Shown piece after piece: positions 45,301-53,585 of a stretch of 64,000 nt of DNA. Position 1 is the first letter of the stretch; each line of letters begins with the position of its first letter. Where the stretch lies: NCBI GenBank assembly GCA_964577215.1, contig CAZNYK010000003.1, positions 1-64,000 of the forward strand. Reading direction: 5' to 3'. The notes beneath the pieces were generated by a model that was not told the DNA's origin, ran no database searches, and saw only the letters and a program-made list of their open reading frames with translations. A program made the translations under genes and the position numbers. Source of the DNA: UBA2329 sp964577215 (GTDB taxonomy: Bacteria; Bacteroidota; Bacteroidia; Chitinophagales; Saprospiraceae).

Positions 45301-45708
45301 CGTACATACGGGCAGTGCGAGAGGATTGCAATCGCCGGGCAACACTGTGACCGCGCCCCAGCATTGGTTGCTGTTGCCTGCCTGGTCACTGACCCAAAGG
45401 GAAACGACATGCACGCCCACATCGGATTCATCAAACACCAAAAAAGAGGTAGGCGGCGGCGAACTGGAGAACGGTGCCCGCTCGATACGCAATTGCAACT
45501 GGCCGGGCGCATCGCAATTATCCGTGCTCATGGCGTTGACCTGGTGGGCGAAAAGGGTATCGGTTTGACCGGGATCCACCCAGACTTCCATGTTTGCAAT
45601 ACAAACCGCCGTGGGCGCCTCCGTATCCGGGTTGCATTGAGCCTGGACGCGATAAGTGGTCGCAGAAATAAGTCCCAAAACCAGTATAAAAAGTACGCGC
45701 ATCATCAT
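42361..45708 (-). CDS. Large secreted protein with SdrD-B-like and DUF7619 domains and T9SS sorting signal
   Basis: 1115 residues from the ATG at 45708 (MMMRVLFILVLGLISATT, signal peptide to VQAQ). The first about 400 residues are repeated Cys-rich HYR-like units (STDNC, WVADEAGNTN). About 560-700 has an SdrD-B-like carrier domain (AGEIFQDILGNCSADP). About 870-1020 is DUF7619 (GSFDPNDKNATPAGYG, IYFDFNEPVITNTVFH). The last about 75 residues are a T9SS type A sorting domain (VFPNPSAGEVNF ... GKVLLY). It is an exported adhesin or matrix-type protein. TAAATTTG 25 nt upstream of the start supports the start choice. Confidence 0.92.
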   Translation of the reverse strand: MMMRVLFILVLGLISATTYRVQAQCNPDTEAPTAVCIANMEVWVDPGQTDTLFAHQVNAMSTDNCDAPGQLQLRIERAPFSSSPPPTSFLVFDESDVGVHVVSLWVSDQAGNSNQCWGAVTVLPGDCNPLALPVCTDQITLDIPAGTTAELNPDNVLEGTGYCSNFSMQLNPPSAPLPHLTLNASHTGTHIVQVTNTTTDISCWASLTVNSSNCAGDTEPPIAVCDAFITAELGLHGPGLTYIEAQQLNEGSTDNCTAAGNLGFAIEAGAMPSATMPAATSLAFTAIGTYPAVWMWVADEAGNTNVCSTEVTIVEAQCDPDQTPPVCTAPADTTISKEEWEALGITPFDYAMLDAYFGEASGWDACGLDTILQTTSVTYNLCNTLLGIQRTFTAVDAAGNASAPAVQMIRIRNDFLINIPKDHLPGDTTIENLTLAQTGGLQIGVGYNDEEFDFNCDSITDLVRRTWMLLDWCRFDIMPQDPPVTELPRLDRNGDGFPGDAYSISAPMDSLYLLENGEPGQVIGPNTGFLSYTQIIRYNYNDSTTLSVAGEIFQDILGNCSADPDDPRLAGWRVIATGQSTGRTYAALSNATGLYEILGICPEDTELELRLDVPFNYGQSCPTTWTVNIPQGMPGVQNIPVQLEAECPLMVADLAAPLLRRCFPNTYTVSYCNYSSQTIEDVQVEVSLDPFMEFSGSGIPATNLGDNVFRFSIGHLQAGECGSFNIDFLLSCDAELGQTHCSTARILPDTLCPQLSEWSGANVEVEGFCEGDSVYLLIKNTGTGDMAEPLHFIVVEDVIMYMQDEFQLNSGQQFPLAPIPAEGQTWRIEAEQAPAHPYPGSVAIAIEGCNGINMTGLVNIFPTENPNPFISTDCRENIGSFDPNDKNATPAGYGLEHFIRPDTDLKYLIRFQNTGTDTAFTVVILDTLSHWLDPASVRPGAASHPLAFEILDGEVLRFTFDGIMLPDSNVNEPASHGFVQFSVKQLPALAAGTVIENTAAIYFDFNEPVITNTVFHTIGNDFIRVVSDIQAAPPGFGQLEVFPNPSAGEVNFRLPPGTSDVAAFMLYDRLGRPVSQGVFQNGIFRIQSAALPKGMYFYRVEVEGRGVYSGKVLLY

Positions 45709-45732
45709 GGGAGTAAGGATTGTAAAGATGAA

Positions 45733-45740
45733 CAAATTTA
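45733..45740 (-). promoter_or_regulatory. -7 element TAAATTTG for the large T9SS cargo gene
   Basis: Exact TAnnTTTG match on the minus strand, 24 nt before the ATG at 45708. It rules out the longer reading frame from 45819 as the main start. Confidence 0.55.
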
Positions 45741-45889
45741 TTTTCCAACACAAAGATGCGCTCTCTGCAAAGGGCCGGCAAGAACAAAAAATGGATTTTG
45801 TAGAGTTGAATTGAATCAATTTTCTACACTAATTCATTTTTAAAATAGACTTTTAAACCTTATTGTAGAATAGAATATCAGACAAAATA

Positions 45890-47278
45890 ATGCAAGATTC
45901 CAAACTGACACGCTTGATTTCCGCATTTTCCTCCAAAGAGCAGAAAGAACTGCGCAAGTTTTTGCTCTCCCCCTTTTTCAATACCCGCAAGGATCTGGTG
46001 CAATTATTCGACTTTTTCAGCTCGCATCCCGGCGCCGGCAAAACGGAAGCCTGGCAATGCCTTTTCCCGGGGCAACCCTGCGACGATCAAAAACTGCGCC
46101 TGCTGATGAGCTATCTCTGCAAACTCATAGAGCAGTACATCACCGTAAAAGCCGCTACTGCAGACCCCTTAGCCAATCAACTGCATCTGGCCATCGGTTA
46201 CCGCGAGCGGGGCATGCAACCTGCATTCGAACGCACCCGGCAAGCATTGGCCCAATCGATGGAGGCCCAGCCACTGCGCGATGCCGCTTATCACCAAACC
46301 TGCTACCGCATGCATTGGGAACAGTACCAAACCGCCACCGCCGACAATCCATCGGAGGAGTTGCCCATCAGCGAACTGGCCCATTCCATTGACGTATATT
46401 ACCTCAGCACCCGGCTCCGGCTGATATGCCTCGCCGCCGCACAGCAAGGGGTTTACCAGTCTGCCTACCATGCTTATATGGACGGGGAGATCATCGCGTT
46501 GGCCGAAAACGATAAATGGACGGGAGAGCCGGCCATCGCCGCCTATTTGCATTGCTACCGAATGATACGCAATCCGGAGGAGGAAATGCACTTCCAGCAC
46601 TTCAAACGCATCCTGCTCGAATCTGCGCAGCGTTTTGCCCACGAGGAAATGCGCGGCCTGTACCTCCTGGCCATCAACTATTGCATACGGCGGCTCAACG
46701 ACGGCGAACGCCGCTACTTCCGCGAGGTGCTCGACCTGTACAAGGCCGGGCTTGCCGGCGGCCAATTGCTCGAAAACGGCGTGCTGTCCCGCTTTACCTA
46801 CCACAACATCGTGGCGGCAGGACTGCAATTAAATGATTATGAATGGGTAAGCTATTTTATACACGAGTACAAGAACGCGCTGGAGCGCCCTTACCGGGAG
46901 AGTTCTTTCAGTTTCAATTTAGCCCGCCTTGAGTTTTCGCGCCGGAACTACAATGCCGTGCTCGACCTGTTGCAACGCGCCAACTACCGCGACCCCCTGC
47001 TCAACCTCTCTGCCAAAACCCTGCTGCTGAAAACCTGGTACGCGCTGGGCGAAACCGGTATCCTGCACGCGCACTTAGACGCCATGCGCAACTACATCCG
47101 CCGCAAACGGGTGATCGGGTACCATCGCAGCAATTACCTCAACATCGTGAAATACGCCGACAAACTGCTCAAAATGAACCCGTACGACCGGTCGGCCAAA
47201 GCGGCTTTGAGCCGTGAAATTGCCGCCGAAGAGGTTCTTACGGAAAAAGAGTGGTTGCTGGGGTGTGTGGAGGGATGA
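45890..47278 (+). CDS. Conserved-looking cytoplasmic helical-repeat protein, unknown function
   Basis: 462 residues, no signal peptide or membrane segment, almost all alpha-helical by composition. The N-terminus TRLISAFSSKEQKELRKFLLSPFFNTRKD is distinctive, then TPR-like helical pairs run through the whole chain (AAYHQTCYRMHWEQYQTA; VLDLLQRANYRDPLLNLSA). It may be a scaffold or regulatory protein. It does not match a named family known to me. It is divergent from the T9SS cargo gene and converges with EamA. Confidence 0.75.
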   Translation: MQDSKLTRLISAFSSKEQKELRKFLLSPFFNTRKDLVQLFDFFSSHPGAGKTEAWQCLFPGQPCDDQKLRLLMSYLCKLIEQYITVKAATADPLANQLHLAIGYRERGMQPAFERTRQALAQSMEAQPLRDAAYHQTCYRMHWEQYQTATADNPSEELPISELAHSIDVYYLSTRLRLICLAAAQQGVYQSAYHAYMDGEIIALAENDKWTGEPAIAAYLHCYRMIRNPEEEMHFQHFKRILLESAQRFAHEEMRGLYLLAINYCIRRLNDGERRYFREVLDLYKAGLAGGQLLENGVLSRFTYHNIVAAGLQLNDYEWVSYFIHEYKNALERPYRESSFSFNLARLEFSRRNYNAVLDLLQRANYRDPLLNLSAKTLLLKTWYALGETGILHAHLDAMRNYIRRKRVIGYHRSNYLNIVKYADKLLKMNPYDRSAKAALSREIAAEEVLTEKEWLLGCVEG

Positions 47279-47295
47279 GAATGCAAGGTACCCCC

Positions 47296-48216
47296 TCATG
47301 GAGCGCTTGCTCCGGAAGTCTCTGTTTTTTTCTTGGACACGATGAAAAACACCCCGGCAAGCAGGAGTACAGAAGCAATAAGGGATTGCAGGGTGATGAC
47401 CTCGTTGTTGAAACTCCAACCCAAGAAGAGCGCCACCACGGGGTTCACATAGTTGGTAGTCACTACCTTTTCGGGCGATACGCGGGCCAACAGGTAATTG
47501 AAAGCGGAAAAGGCCAGAATAGACCCCAGTAAAACCAGGTATATCCACGCCAGGGTCGACTTTTGCGTTACTTCCTGCCAGTGAAAATCTTGCCAATCTC
47601 CGGTTGCCAGGCTAACAACCAGAAGCGCCCCGCCGCCGCCCATCATTTGTATGGCTGCCGTCTGCATGGAGGATACCGGCAGTTTGGCCCTGCCCACCCA
47701 GATGGCCGCATAGCCCCAGGAAAGTATGCCGATGAAGATAACCAACACGCCGAGTGCCGTATTCCGGTCGGCGATCAGCTTGTCCTGCATCACCAGCGTA
47801 GCCATGCCGGCTATGCCCACGGCCACCCCGAGAAGGCTGCGCCCTCCGGGCCGCTGCCCGCGCATAGGCCAAAGCATGAGTACCACTAATAGCGGCTCAA
47901 AGGCGACAATAAGCGCCGCAATGCCCGTGTCCACCCATTGCATGGCCCATACCACGCCGCCCGTACCCACGCCGAGCAACAGCACCCCGGCCCACATGGC
48001 ATTGCGCCAGTGCAGCCACTCGCCCACCGGATGCCCCAGCAGCCTGCCGATAAAATACAGCAACACACCCGCAGCGACAAAGCGCGTACCCGACATGATG
48101 AACGGCGGAATGGACTGAATGGCAAAATAATTGACCAAATAAGTGGAGCCCCATACAATATAGACGACAGCAAAGGCGCCGATGATGAGCCAGCGGGAAG
48201 TGCCGGGTTGTTGCAT
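47296..48216 (-). CDS. EamA/DMT family transporter
   Basis: 306 residues from the ATG at 48216. It has two EamA repeats and about ten membrane helices, beginning LIIGAFAVVYIVWGSTYLVNYFAI, with the conserved second-repeat end LLGSILAFSAFNYLLARVSPEKV. Such transporters export amino acids or other metabolites; the substrate is unknown. The -7 box TAGCTTTG at 48235-48242 overlaps the longer frame start at 48237, so 48216 is preferred. Confidence 0.92.
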   Translation of the reverse strand: MQQPGTSRWLIIGAFAVVYIVWGSTYLVNYFAIQSIPPFIMSGTRFVAAGVLLYFIGRLLGHPVGEWLHWRNAMWAGVLLLGVGTGGVVWAMQWVDTGIAALIVAFEPLLVVLMLWPMRGQRPGGRSLLGVAVGIAGMATLVMQDKLIADRNTALGVLVIFIGILSWGYAAIWVGRAKLPVSSMQTAAIQMMGGGGALLVVSLATGDWQDFHWQEVTQKSTLAWIYLVLLGSILAFSAFNYLLARVSPEKVVTTNYVNPVVALFLGWSFNNEVITLQSLIASVLLLAGVFFIVSKKKTETSGASAP

Positions 48217-48234
48217 AGCTTGGTTTTGAGGCCG

Positions 48235-48242
48235 CAAAGCTA
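48235..48242 (-). promoter_or_regulatory. -7 element TAGCTTTG for the EamA gene
   Basis: Exact TAnnTTTG match on the minus strand, 18 nt before the ATG at 48216. Confidence 0.55.
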
Positions 48243-48285
48243 CTGCCTTGGGAGCAGCAAAAGAAATGTGGTGTGTTCCCCCGTG

Positions 48286-48717
48286 TCAAAAATCTCCCGG
48301 CCGCAACTGCAACAGTACGACACCGTTTGTTTTGCTATTGTTGGTGAAAAACTTCGACCAGTGGGAAATATCTTGAACGTCCCTTTTCACAGGCTGGCCT
48401 TCACGGTTGAAGATGGCTATTTCAAATGGAAGGCTTCTCAAGTTCTCCATGTACCGTTCAGTCCTGCCGCGCCCCAATACGGTGTAAAGTGACAACTTCG
48501 CGCCCGAAGAGATATAGTTCGTGTCGGGCTCTAATCCAATCCGATAGCTGGAGTAAATGTAGATGGGCTGCCTGCTGTCATTATCTATTTGGTATTCTAC
48601 GTAATATTCCGGATCGCAGGCTGTAAGTACAGAAATTGCACAAAATGCCGTGAGTGCGTAGAGGATCGGCATCCACTTCGGCTGTGAAGGCAGATTGGTC
48701 AACTTGTTGATAATCAT
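48286..48717 (-). CDS. Hypothetical small lipoprotein
   Basis: 143 residues. A hydrophobic segment (PILYALTAFCAISVLTAC) ends in a lipobox Cys at residue 34, followed by a single beta-rich domain (YVEYQIDNDSRQPIYIYSSYRIG). I do not recognise the family. Its start overlaps the stop of the Uma2 gene by 4 bp, so it is probably translated with the Uma2 pair, an odd partnership. Confidence 0.7.
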   Translation of the reverse strand: MIINKLTNLPSQPKWMPILYALTAFCAISVLTACDPEYYVEYQIDNDSRQPIYIYSSYRIGLEPDTNYISSGAKLSLYTVLGRGRTERYMENLRSLPFEIAIFNREGQPVKRDVQDISHWSKFFTNNSKTNGVVLLQLRPGDF

Positions 48718-49319
48718 TTGAATACTTCTTTGAGGTCAATGGCCAATTCCGGGAAAATATGCGAACGCAGAGAATCTTCTTCCGTCACCGGCGCTAAGCC
48801 CGAGTATTGGCCGGCTTCATCAAGGACATAAATCAGCACCACCCTTTCCGCAGGATTGACGATCCAGTACTCTCGCACGCCGGCTTCTTCATACACCTCA
48901 AATTTGTCTTTCATTTCGCGGCGGCTGTTGCCCGGCGAGAGGATTTCCACCACCAGATCGGGCGCGCCGGCGCAGCCCTGTTCATCCAATTTGCTTTCGT
49001 CGCATATCACGCACAGGTCGGGCTGTACCACGGTGGTATCCTGACCTTGCTTACGACTCACCGGCAGGCGCACGTCGAAGGGTGCAACGAAGGCTTGGCA
49101 ACTTTTTCCTGCAAAAAAATTAGCCAGGTGACGTGTGAGTTGAGTAGCTGCCTTTTGATGTGCAAGATTCGGCGCCGGGCTCATCCTGAACAGCCGCCCA
49201 CGGATCAACTCCACCCGCTCCTGAAATTGCCACATCAGGTAATCGGCATAAGTATAGCTCCCCTCCGGATCGAGGTCGGAAAGCCGGGTGATTGGCTGTT
49301 GTAAAACAGTTGTGCTCAT
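48714..49319 (-). CDS. Uma2 family nuclease-fold protein, tandem copy 1
   Basis: 201 residues with the Uma2/DUF820 pattern: FSDLDPEGSYTYADYL-like N-terminus, QPDLCVICDE, PDLVVEILSPGNS and YEEAGVREYWIVNP. Overlaps its tandem copy by 4 bp (49316-49319). The central about 120 nt are identical in both copies at an offset of 602 bp, so the duplication is recent or maintained by gene conversion. The protein's target is unknown. Confidence 0.9.
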   Translation of the reverse strand: MSTTVLQQPITRLSDLDPEGSYTYADYLMWQFQERVELIRGRLFRMSPAPNLAHQKAATQLTRHLANFFAGKSCQAFVAPFDVRLPVSRKQGQDTTVVQPDLCVICDESKLDEQGCAGAPDLVVEILSPGNSRREMKDKFEVYEEAGVREYWIVNPAERVVLIYVLDEAGQYSGLAPVTEEDSLRSHIFPELAIDLKEVFK

Positions 49320-49921
49320 GCAAAAACTTCTTTGAGATCAATGACCAATTCCAGGAAAATATGTGCGCGCAGGGAGGTGTCCTCCGTCACTGGAGCAAGG
49401 CCGATGTACCTGCCTTCATTGTTGAGGACATACACTAGCACTACCCGCTCGGCGGGATTGACGATCCAGTACTCCCGCACGCCGGCTTCTTCATATACCT
49501 CGAATTTGTCTTTCATTTCGCGCCGGCTGTTGCCAGGCGAGAGGATTTCCACCACTAAGTCGGGCGCGCCGGCGCAGCCCTGTTCATCCAATTTGCTTTC
49601 GTCGCATATCACGCACAGGTCGGGCTGTACCACGGTGGTATCCTGACCTTGCTTACGACTCACCGGCAGGCGCACGTCGAAGGGTGCAATAAAAACCTGG
49701 CAGGGGTGACCGTAAAAAAAGTTGAGCAAGTCTCTGCTGAGGTTTCTGGAAACCCGTTGGTGGGTCAAGTTGGGCGCCGGACTCATGCGAAACAAGCGCC
49801 CGCGGATCAACTCCACCCGCTCCTGGAACTGCCACAGCAGGTAGTCTGCATAGGTATAGCTGCCCTCCGGGTCGAGGTCAGAAAACTGCGTAACAGGCTT
49901 GGGAAGTATAGTGGCGCTCAT
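49316..49921 (-). CDS. Uma2 family nuclease-fold protein, tandem copy 2
   Basis: 201 residues, the upstream member of the tandem pair; same catalytic-core pattern as its neighbour (QPDLCVICDE, PDLVVEILSPGNS). N- and C-terminal parts have diverged from copy 1 (for example NNEGRYIGLAPVTEDTS), while the centre is unchanged. A third copy lies at 3566-4174. Confidence 0.9.
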   Translation of the reverse strand: MSATILPKPVTQFSDLDPEGSYTYADYLLWQFQERVELIRGRLFRMSPAPNLTHQRVSRNLSRDLLNFFYGHPCQVFIAPFDVRLPVSRKQGQDTTVVQPDLCVICDESKLDEQGCAGAPDLVVEILSPGNSRREMKDKFEVYEEAGVREYWIVNPAERVVLVYVLNNEGRYIGLAPVTEDTSLRAHIFLELVIDLKEVFA

Positions 49922-49991
49922 GAGTCACAAATTTGGACTCTCAAATATAAACAAAAAAGGAACTGTTTCAAAATGGCGAACTTAGCCCTGA

Positions 49992-52094
49992 TCAATACGC
50001 CCCGAAATACCTGCGCAAAAACCACTCCAAGGTGAGCAAACCCAGCAGCAGGAAGAAAAGCCACTTGAGGTTGATCACGGGGCGCGTCTGGTTGGTGTTG
50101 TATATCACGGGTTTTACCGTTTCCTTGGCCCGGATCATTTCCGCTATCGAGGCCATCTGGCCGGGATATACCACGGCGCCGCCGAACTTGTCGCTCAACA
50201 GCCTGAGGAGGCCGTGATCGGCCGTGGTTTCGTAGAGTTCCAACTGTATGGGTTCCACGCTGAAGCGCCCGTCGTATTTGAGGTTCTGGCCGGAAAAATT
50301 GACAGATGCCAGGAAGGTGTAATCGCCCACCGGGAAAATGCCGGGATTGAGGCTGTAAGCCCTGCCCGATTTGTTGAAAGTATATTTAAACTCCTCCCCC
50401 TTGTTGTTGGTGATGACCAGAGCCGCATCGGGTTCGTTGACGAGTTCGTAATTATCGTTATACAATTCGGCGTCGAACACCACCGGTTCGTTTTCGTTGA
50501 AGATGGTTTTGGGCAAATTCACCCTGAAGCGGCGCTTGTCTTCCTTAATGCCGAGGTACTGCACGGCTTTGCCGAATAGCCCATCGAACAACTCGTGGTT
50601 TTGATTTTGTAAATAATCAAAAAGACGCCATTTCCACACGCCTTCTCCGCAAAAAACGCCGGTGCGCGCCCCGCCTTGTTCGCCGAGTACCAGGAGGGGG
50701 TACTGCGTATCTACTTTTCCGATGCGCTGAAAAAGCAGCGTTTGGGCTTCAGGCGAAACGGCATATTCGCCAAAGGGGGCAATGACCGGTGCAAAAGCCG
50801 GTAACTCTTTGCCTACCCGTTCATCAATGGTAAACAGGCTGAACGCATTGCCCAGCCGGCCCTGAACTTCGTTGGTGTTCCGCCCGTCGGTGCGAATGGA
50901 AACCAGGGATTGCACCTGGTTGAGGCGGGCGAAATTCGTCTGCATCCCTGCAATAAAGAAACGCGGAATGCGGCGCGTCTGTATGGCGTTCAGAATCCCG
51001 GTAGCGTCGTTGGTCCGCGAGGGCAACTGGTGCAGGATCACAAAATCGAAATCGGCAATATTCTGTTTGAAATCAGTGACAAAAGCCGTCGTGACTTCAT
51101 AGTTCCTGTTGTTGCTCAGCGATTGTTTGATGGCGCTGAGGTCGGGATGCGGCACTGCTGCCAGGATGAGGATTTTCTGCCGGGCGTCCAGTACTTCAAT
51201 GAAGATGTCTTTACTATTATTGGCGCTCACGGTCTCGCCGGAGATGGCGCCTGCTACCATGCGGAAGCGCTGCACGCCGGGGCGATCGGCATCGAGTATG
51301 ATCTCTTTGGTGGTGAAGAAGTCGTTTTTATCTATACTGATGGGAATTTCCTGGAGTTTGCGCGGGCTTTCGCCTTCGATCCTGAATACCGAGAGATTGG
51401 TGGAAGCGCCTGAAGCGTTTTGAGCGGCCACGTCAACTTGTACGGTGAATTTATCGCCCAAGTAAGCAATCTTATTGTGAAAAACCCTTTTGACCGCTAC
51501 GTCGCGGCGCGCGGTAGTATCGCCCAGTGCAATGCTGTAAACGGGTACGGAGAGTTGGTTGCCGAGATAAGCCGGATTGGCGCCCTCGTTATACAGGCCA
51601 TCTGTCGCCAGTACAATGGCGCCGAGGTTGCGGTTGCTGTACAGGTCATAAGCGCCGGTGAGAAATTCGGCAATGTTGGTGATCTTGTCTTTGTATTCAA
51701 AAGACAGGCCTTCCCGCACGTCTTCACCAAAGCTGTAGGTTTGCACCTCATAGTCTTTTCCCAGCTCGAGGGTCAATTGCTCGTATGCAGATTTGAAGGA
51801 TTCTTCTGTACCCTCTTTTTGCAGGGCGTACCCAACGGATTCGGAAGCGTCTTGCGCGAGTAAAATGACCGGTTTCTGTACATCTTGCAACAGGGAGCGC
51901 AACAAGGGCGAAAGCAGCAAGGCGGCGATAAACGCCACTGTGACGCCACGTGCCAGGGCCAGCGTCCAACTGAGCCACCGGGGCTGTTCGCGGAAGGTTT
52001 TATCCCGGAAGTAAAGGGCGAGGGCATAACCCGCTCCGAGCAACACGCACAATATCAGAAACCAGGCAGGATATTGGAAGGTAAGATTCGACAT
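49992..52094 (-). CDS. VWA-like membrane protein
   Basis: 700 residues. Two N-terminal membrane helices (PAWFLILCVLLGAGYALAL; WTLALARGVTVAFIAALLLSPL) are followed by a von Willebrand A-like domain with a MIDAS-type DASES (about residues 80-84) and VLATDGLYNEG, then Ig-like periplasmic regions, a GATase-like middle part (ILILAAVPHPDLSAIKQSL), and a C-terminal helix (LKWLFFLLLGLLTLEWFLRRYF). It resembles the large BatA/BatB-associated proteins of the Bacteroidota. A -7 box lies 43 nt upstream. The function is unknown. Confidence 0.82.
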   Translation of the reverse strand: MSNLTFQYPAWFLILCVLLGAGYALALYFRDKTFREQPRWLSWTLALARGVTVAFIAALLLSPLLRSLLQDVQKPVILLAQDASESVGYALQKEGTEESFKSAYEQLTLELGKDYEVQTYSFGEDVREGLSFEYKDKITNIAEFLTGAYDLYSNRNLGAIVLATDGLYNEGANPAYLGNQLSVPVYSIALGDTTARRDVAVKRVFHNKIAYLGDKFTVQVDVAAQNASGASTNLSVFRIEGESPRKLQEIPISIDKNDFFTTKEIILDADRPGVQRFRMVAGAISGETVSANNSKDIFIEVLDARQKILILAAVPHPDLSAIKQSLSNNRNYEVTTAFVTDFKQNIADFDFVILHQLPSRTNDATGILNAIQTRRIPRFFIAGMQTNFARLNQVQSLVSIRTDGRNTNEVQGRLGNAFSLFTIDERVGKELPAFAPVIAPFGEYAVSPEAQTLLFQRIGKVDTQYPLLVLGEQGGARTGVFCGEGVWKWRLFDYLQNQNHELFDGLFGKAVQYLGIKEDKRRFRVNLPKTIFNENEPVVFDAELYNDNYELVNEPDAALVITNNKGEEFKYTFNKSGRAYSLNPGIFPVGDYTFLASVNFSGQNLKYDGRFSVEPIQLELYETTADHGLLRLLSDKFGGAVVYPGQMASIAEMIRAKETVKPVIYNTNQTRPVINLKWLFFLLLGLLTLEWFLRRYFGAY

Positions 52095-52136
52095 TTACAC
52101 TTATTTCAACACACATACGAAACCAACGAAAGAACG

Positions 52137-52144
52137 CAAAGGTA
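52137..52144 (-). promoter_or_regulatory. -7 element TACCTTTG for the VWA-like gene
   Basis: Exact TAnnTTTG match on the minus strand, 42 nt before the start codon at 52094. Confidence 0.5.
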
Positions 52145-52240
52145 TGGTATTGCGTTCAAAATGCCGGGAACTTTAGCCGGGCTGTGCAATCCAAAACCTG
52201 CTTTTCGACGTTTAATGCCTGAAATAAATCAACCGACCGT

Positions 52241-53527
52241 ATGAACTGGAGAAGATTGATCTTACCTGCACTCTTGTTGCTGCTTTTTGCCTTCAAAGTG
52301 CAGGCCGCCTACCTGCTCATCCCGATGGATGAAAAATCGCAAAAAAACCACCTCAAGGCCTACGGCATCACTTACTGGGTGCTCGACCAGGGTCTGGAAG
52401 CATGGTGGCTGCTCAATTACCGCGGTGGAAGTTTTGCTTTCCAACACAACAAACTCTTTGAACGCGAATGCCTTACCCGCGGAGTAAGCTTCGAGATCAT
52501 ACCGGATGCCCAGTTCAACAAGATACTGGCCGACATCTCCCACCCCGAGATCAACCAGGAGGCCGTCAAGTTGGAAGTAGCTCCTAAAATCGCCGTGTAC
52601 ACCCCCGACTTCAACGAACGGGGCGATCGCATCCAACCATGGGACGATGCCGTAACCCTCGTGCTTACCTATGCCGAAATCCCCTACGAGGAAGTGTACG
52701 ACCGCGAAGTGATCAACGACGCCCTGGCCAAATACGACTGGCTGCACCTGCACCACGAAGACTTCACCGGCCAATACGGCCGCTTCTACCGGTCCTACAG
52801 CAGTACTTCATGGTACCGCGAAAATGTGCGCCGGTCGGAAGAACTGGCACAAAGCCTGGGGTTCGACAAAGTATCCCAACTCAAACTCGCCGTGGTCAAA
52901 CGCATCAGGGAATACGTCGGTGGAGGCGGATTTATGTTTGCCATGTGTTCCGCCACCGATACCTACGACATCGCCCTGGCCGCCGAAGGAACGGACATCT
53001 GCGCCAATATTTACGACGGAGACCCGGCAGACCCCAACGCCCAGCAAAGGCTGGACTTCAGCAAAACCCTGGCCTTCCGGGATTTCACTTTGGTGAAGAA
53101 CCCCCTGGAGTACGAATTCTCCAATATCGACCGGCCCGCCAATGCCCCTATCATTCCCGAACAGGACTACTTCACCTTATTCGATTTTTCTGCCAAATGG
53201 GACCCCATCCCCACCATGCTGACCCAATGCCATACGCGCACCGTTAAAGGCTTTATGGGCCAAACCACCGCCTTCAAGCGCACGCTCATCAAGCCCGACG
53301 TACTCGTGCTCGGTGAAAACAAGCCTGCCTACGAAGCGCGGTATATCCACGGAACCTTCGGCCAGGGCACCTGGACCTTTTTCGGAGGCCACGACCCGGA
53401 GGACTACCGCCATTACGTGGAAGACCCGGATACCGACTTGAACCTGCATCCCAACTCGCCGGGGTACAGGTTGATACTCAATAATATACTGTTCCCCGCA
53501 GCGAAGAAAAAAGAGAGGAAAACGTAG
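52241..53527 (+). CDS. Secreted glutamine-amidotransferase-fold protein (often labelled asparagine synthetase B)
   Basis: 428 residues with a signal peptide (LILPALLLLLFAFKVQAA). The mature N-terminus AYLLIPMDEKSQKNHLKAYG resembles proteins that databases label asparagine synthetase B, but there is no catalytic Cys1 and no synthetase ATP-binding domain. A class I GATase-like layer is clear instead: FMFAMCSATDTYDIALAA near residue 230-245 resembles a nucleophile elbow, and FGGHDPEDYRHYV near the C-terminus adds a conserved His. A periplasmic role is likely. Its partner and reaction are unknown. Confidence 0.8.
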   Translation: MNWRRLILPALLLLLFAFKVQAAYLLIPMDEKSQKNHLKAYGITYWVLDQGLEAWWLLNYRGGSFAFQHNKLFERECLTRGVSFEIIPDAQFNKILADISHPEINQEAVKLEVAPKIAVYTPDFNERGDRIQPWDDAVTLVLTYAEIPYEEVYDREVINDALAKYDWLHLHHEDFTGQYGRFYRSYSSTSWYRENVRRSEELAQSLGFDKVSQLKLAVVKRIREYVGGGGFMFAMCSATDTYDIALAAEGTDICANIYDGDPADPNAQQRLDFSKTLAFRDFTLVKNPLEYEFSNIDRPANAPIIPEQDYFTLFDFSAKWDPIPTMLTQCHTRTVKGFMGQTTAFKRTLIKPDVLVLGENKPAYEARYIHGTFGQGTWTFFGGHDPEDYRHYVEDPDTDLNLHPNSPGYRLILNNILFPAAKKKERKT

Positions 53528-53585
53528 AGTAGAAGAGTAGAAGACACTATAGAACACCAGATTAACCCTAAAAAATTCATTTTCC

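Noticed and set aside
52241..53527. True asparagine synthetase
   Set aside because: Signal peptide present; the N-terminal nucleophile Cys and the ATP-binding synthetase domain are absent.
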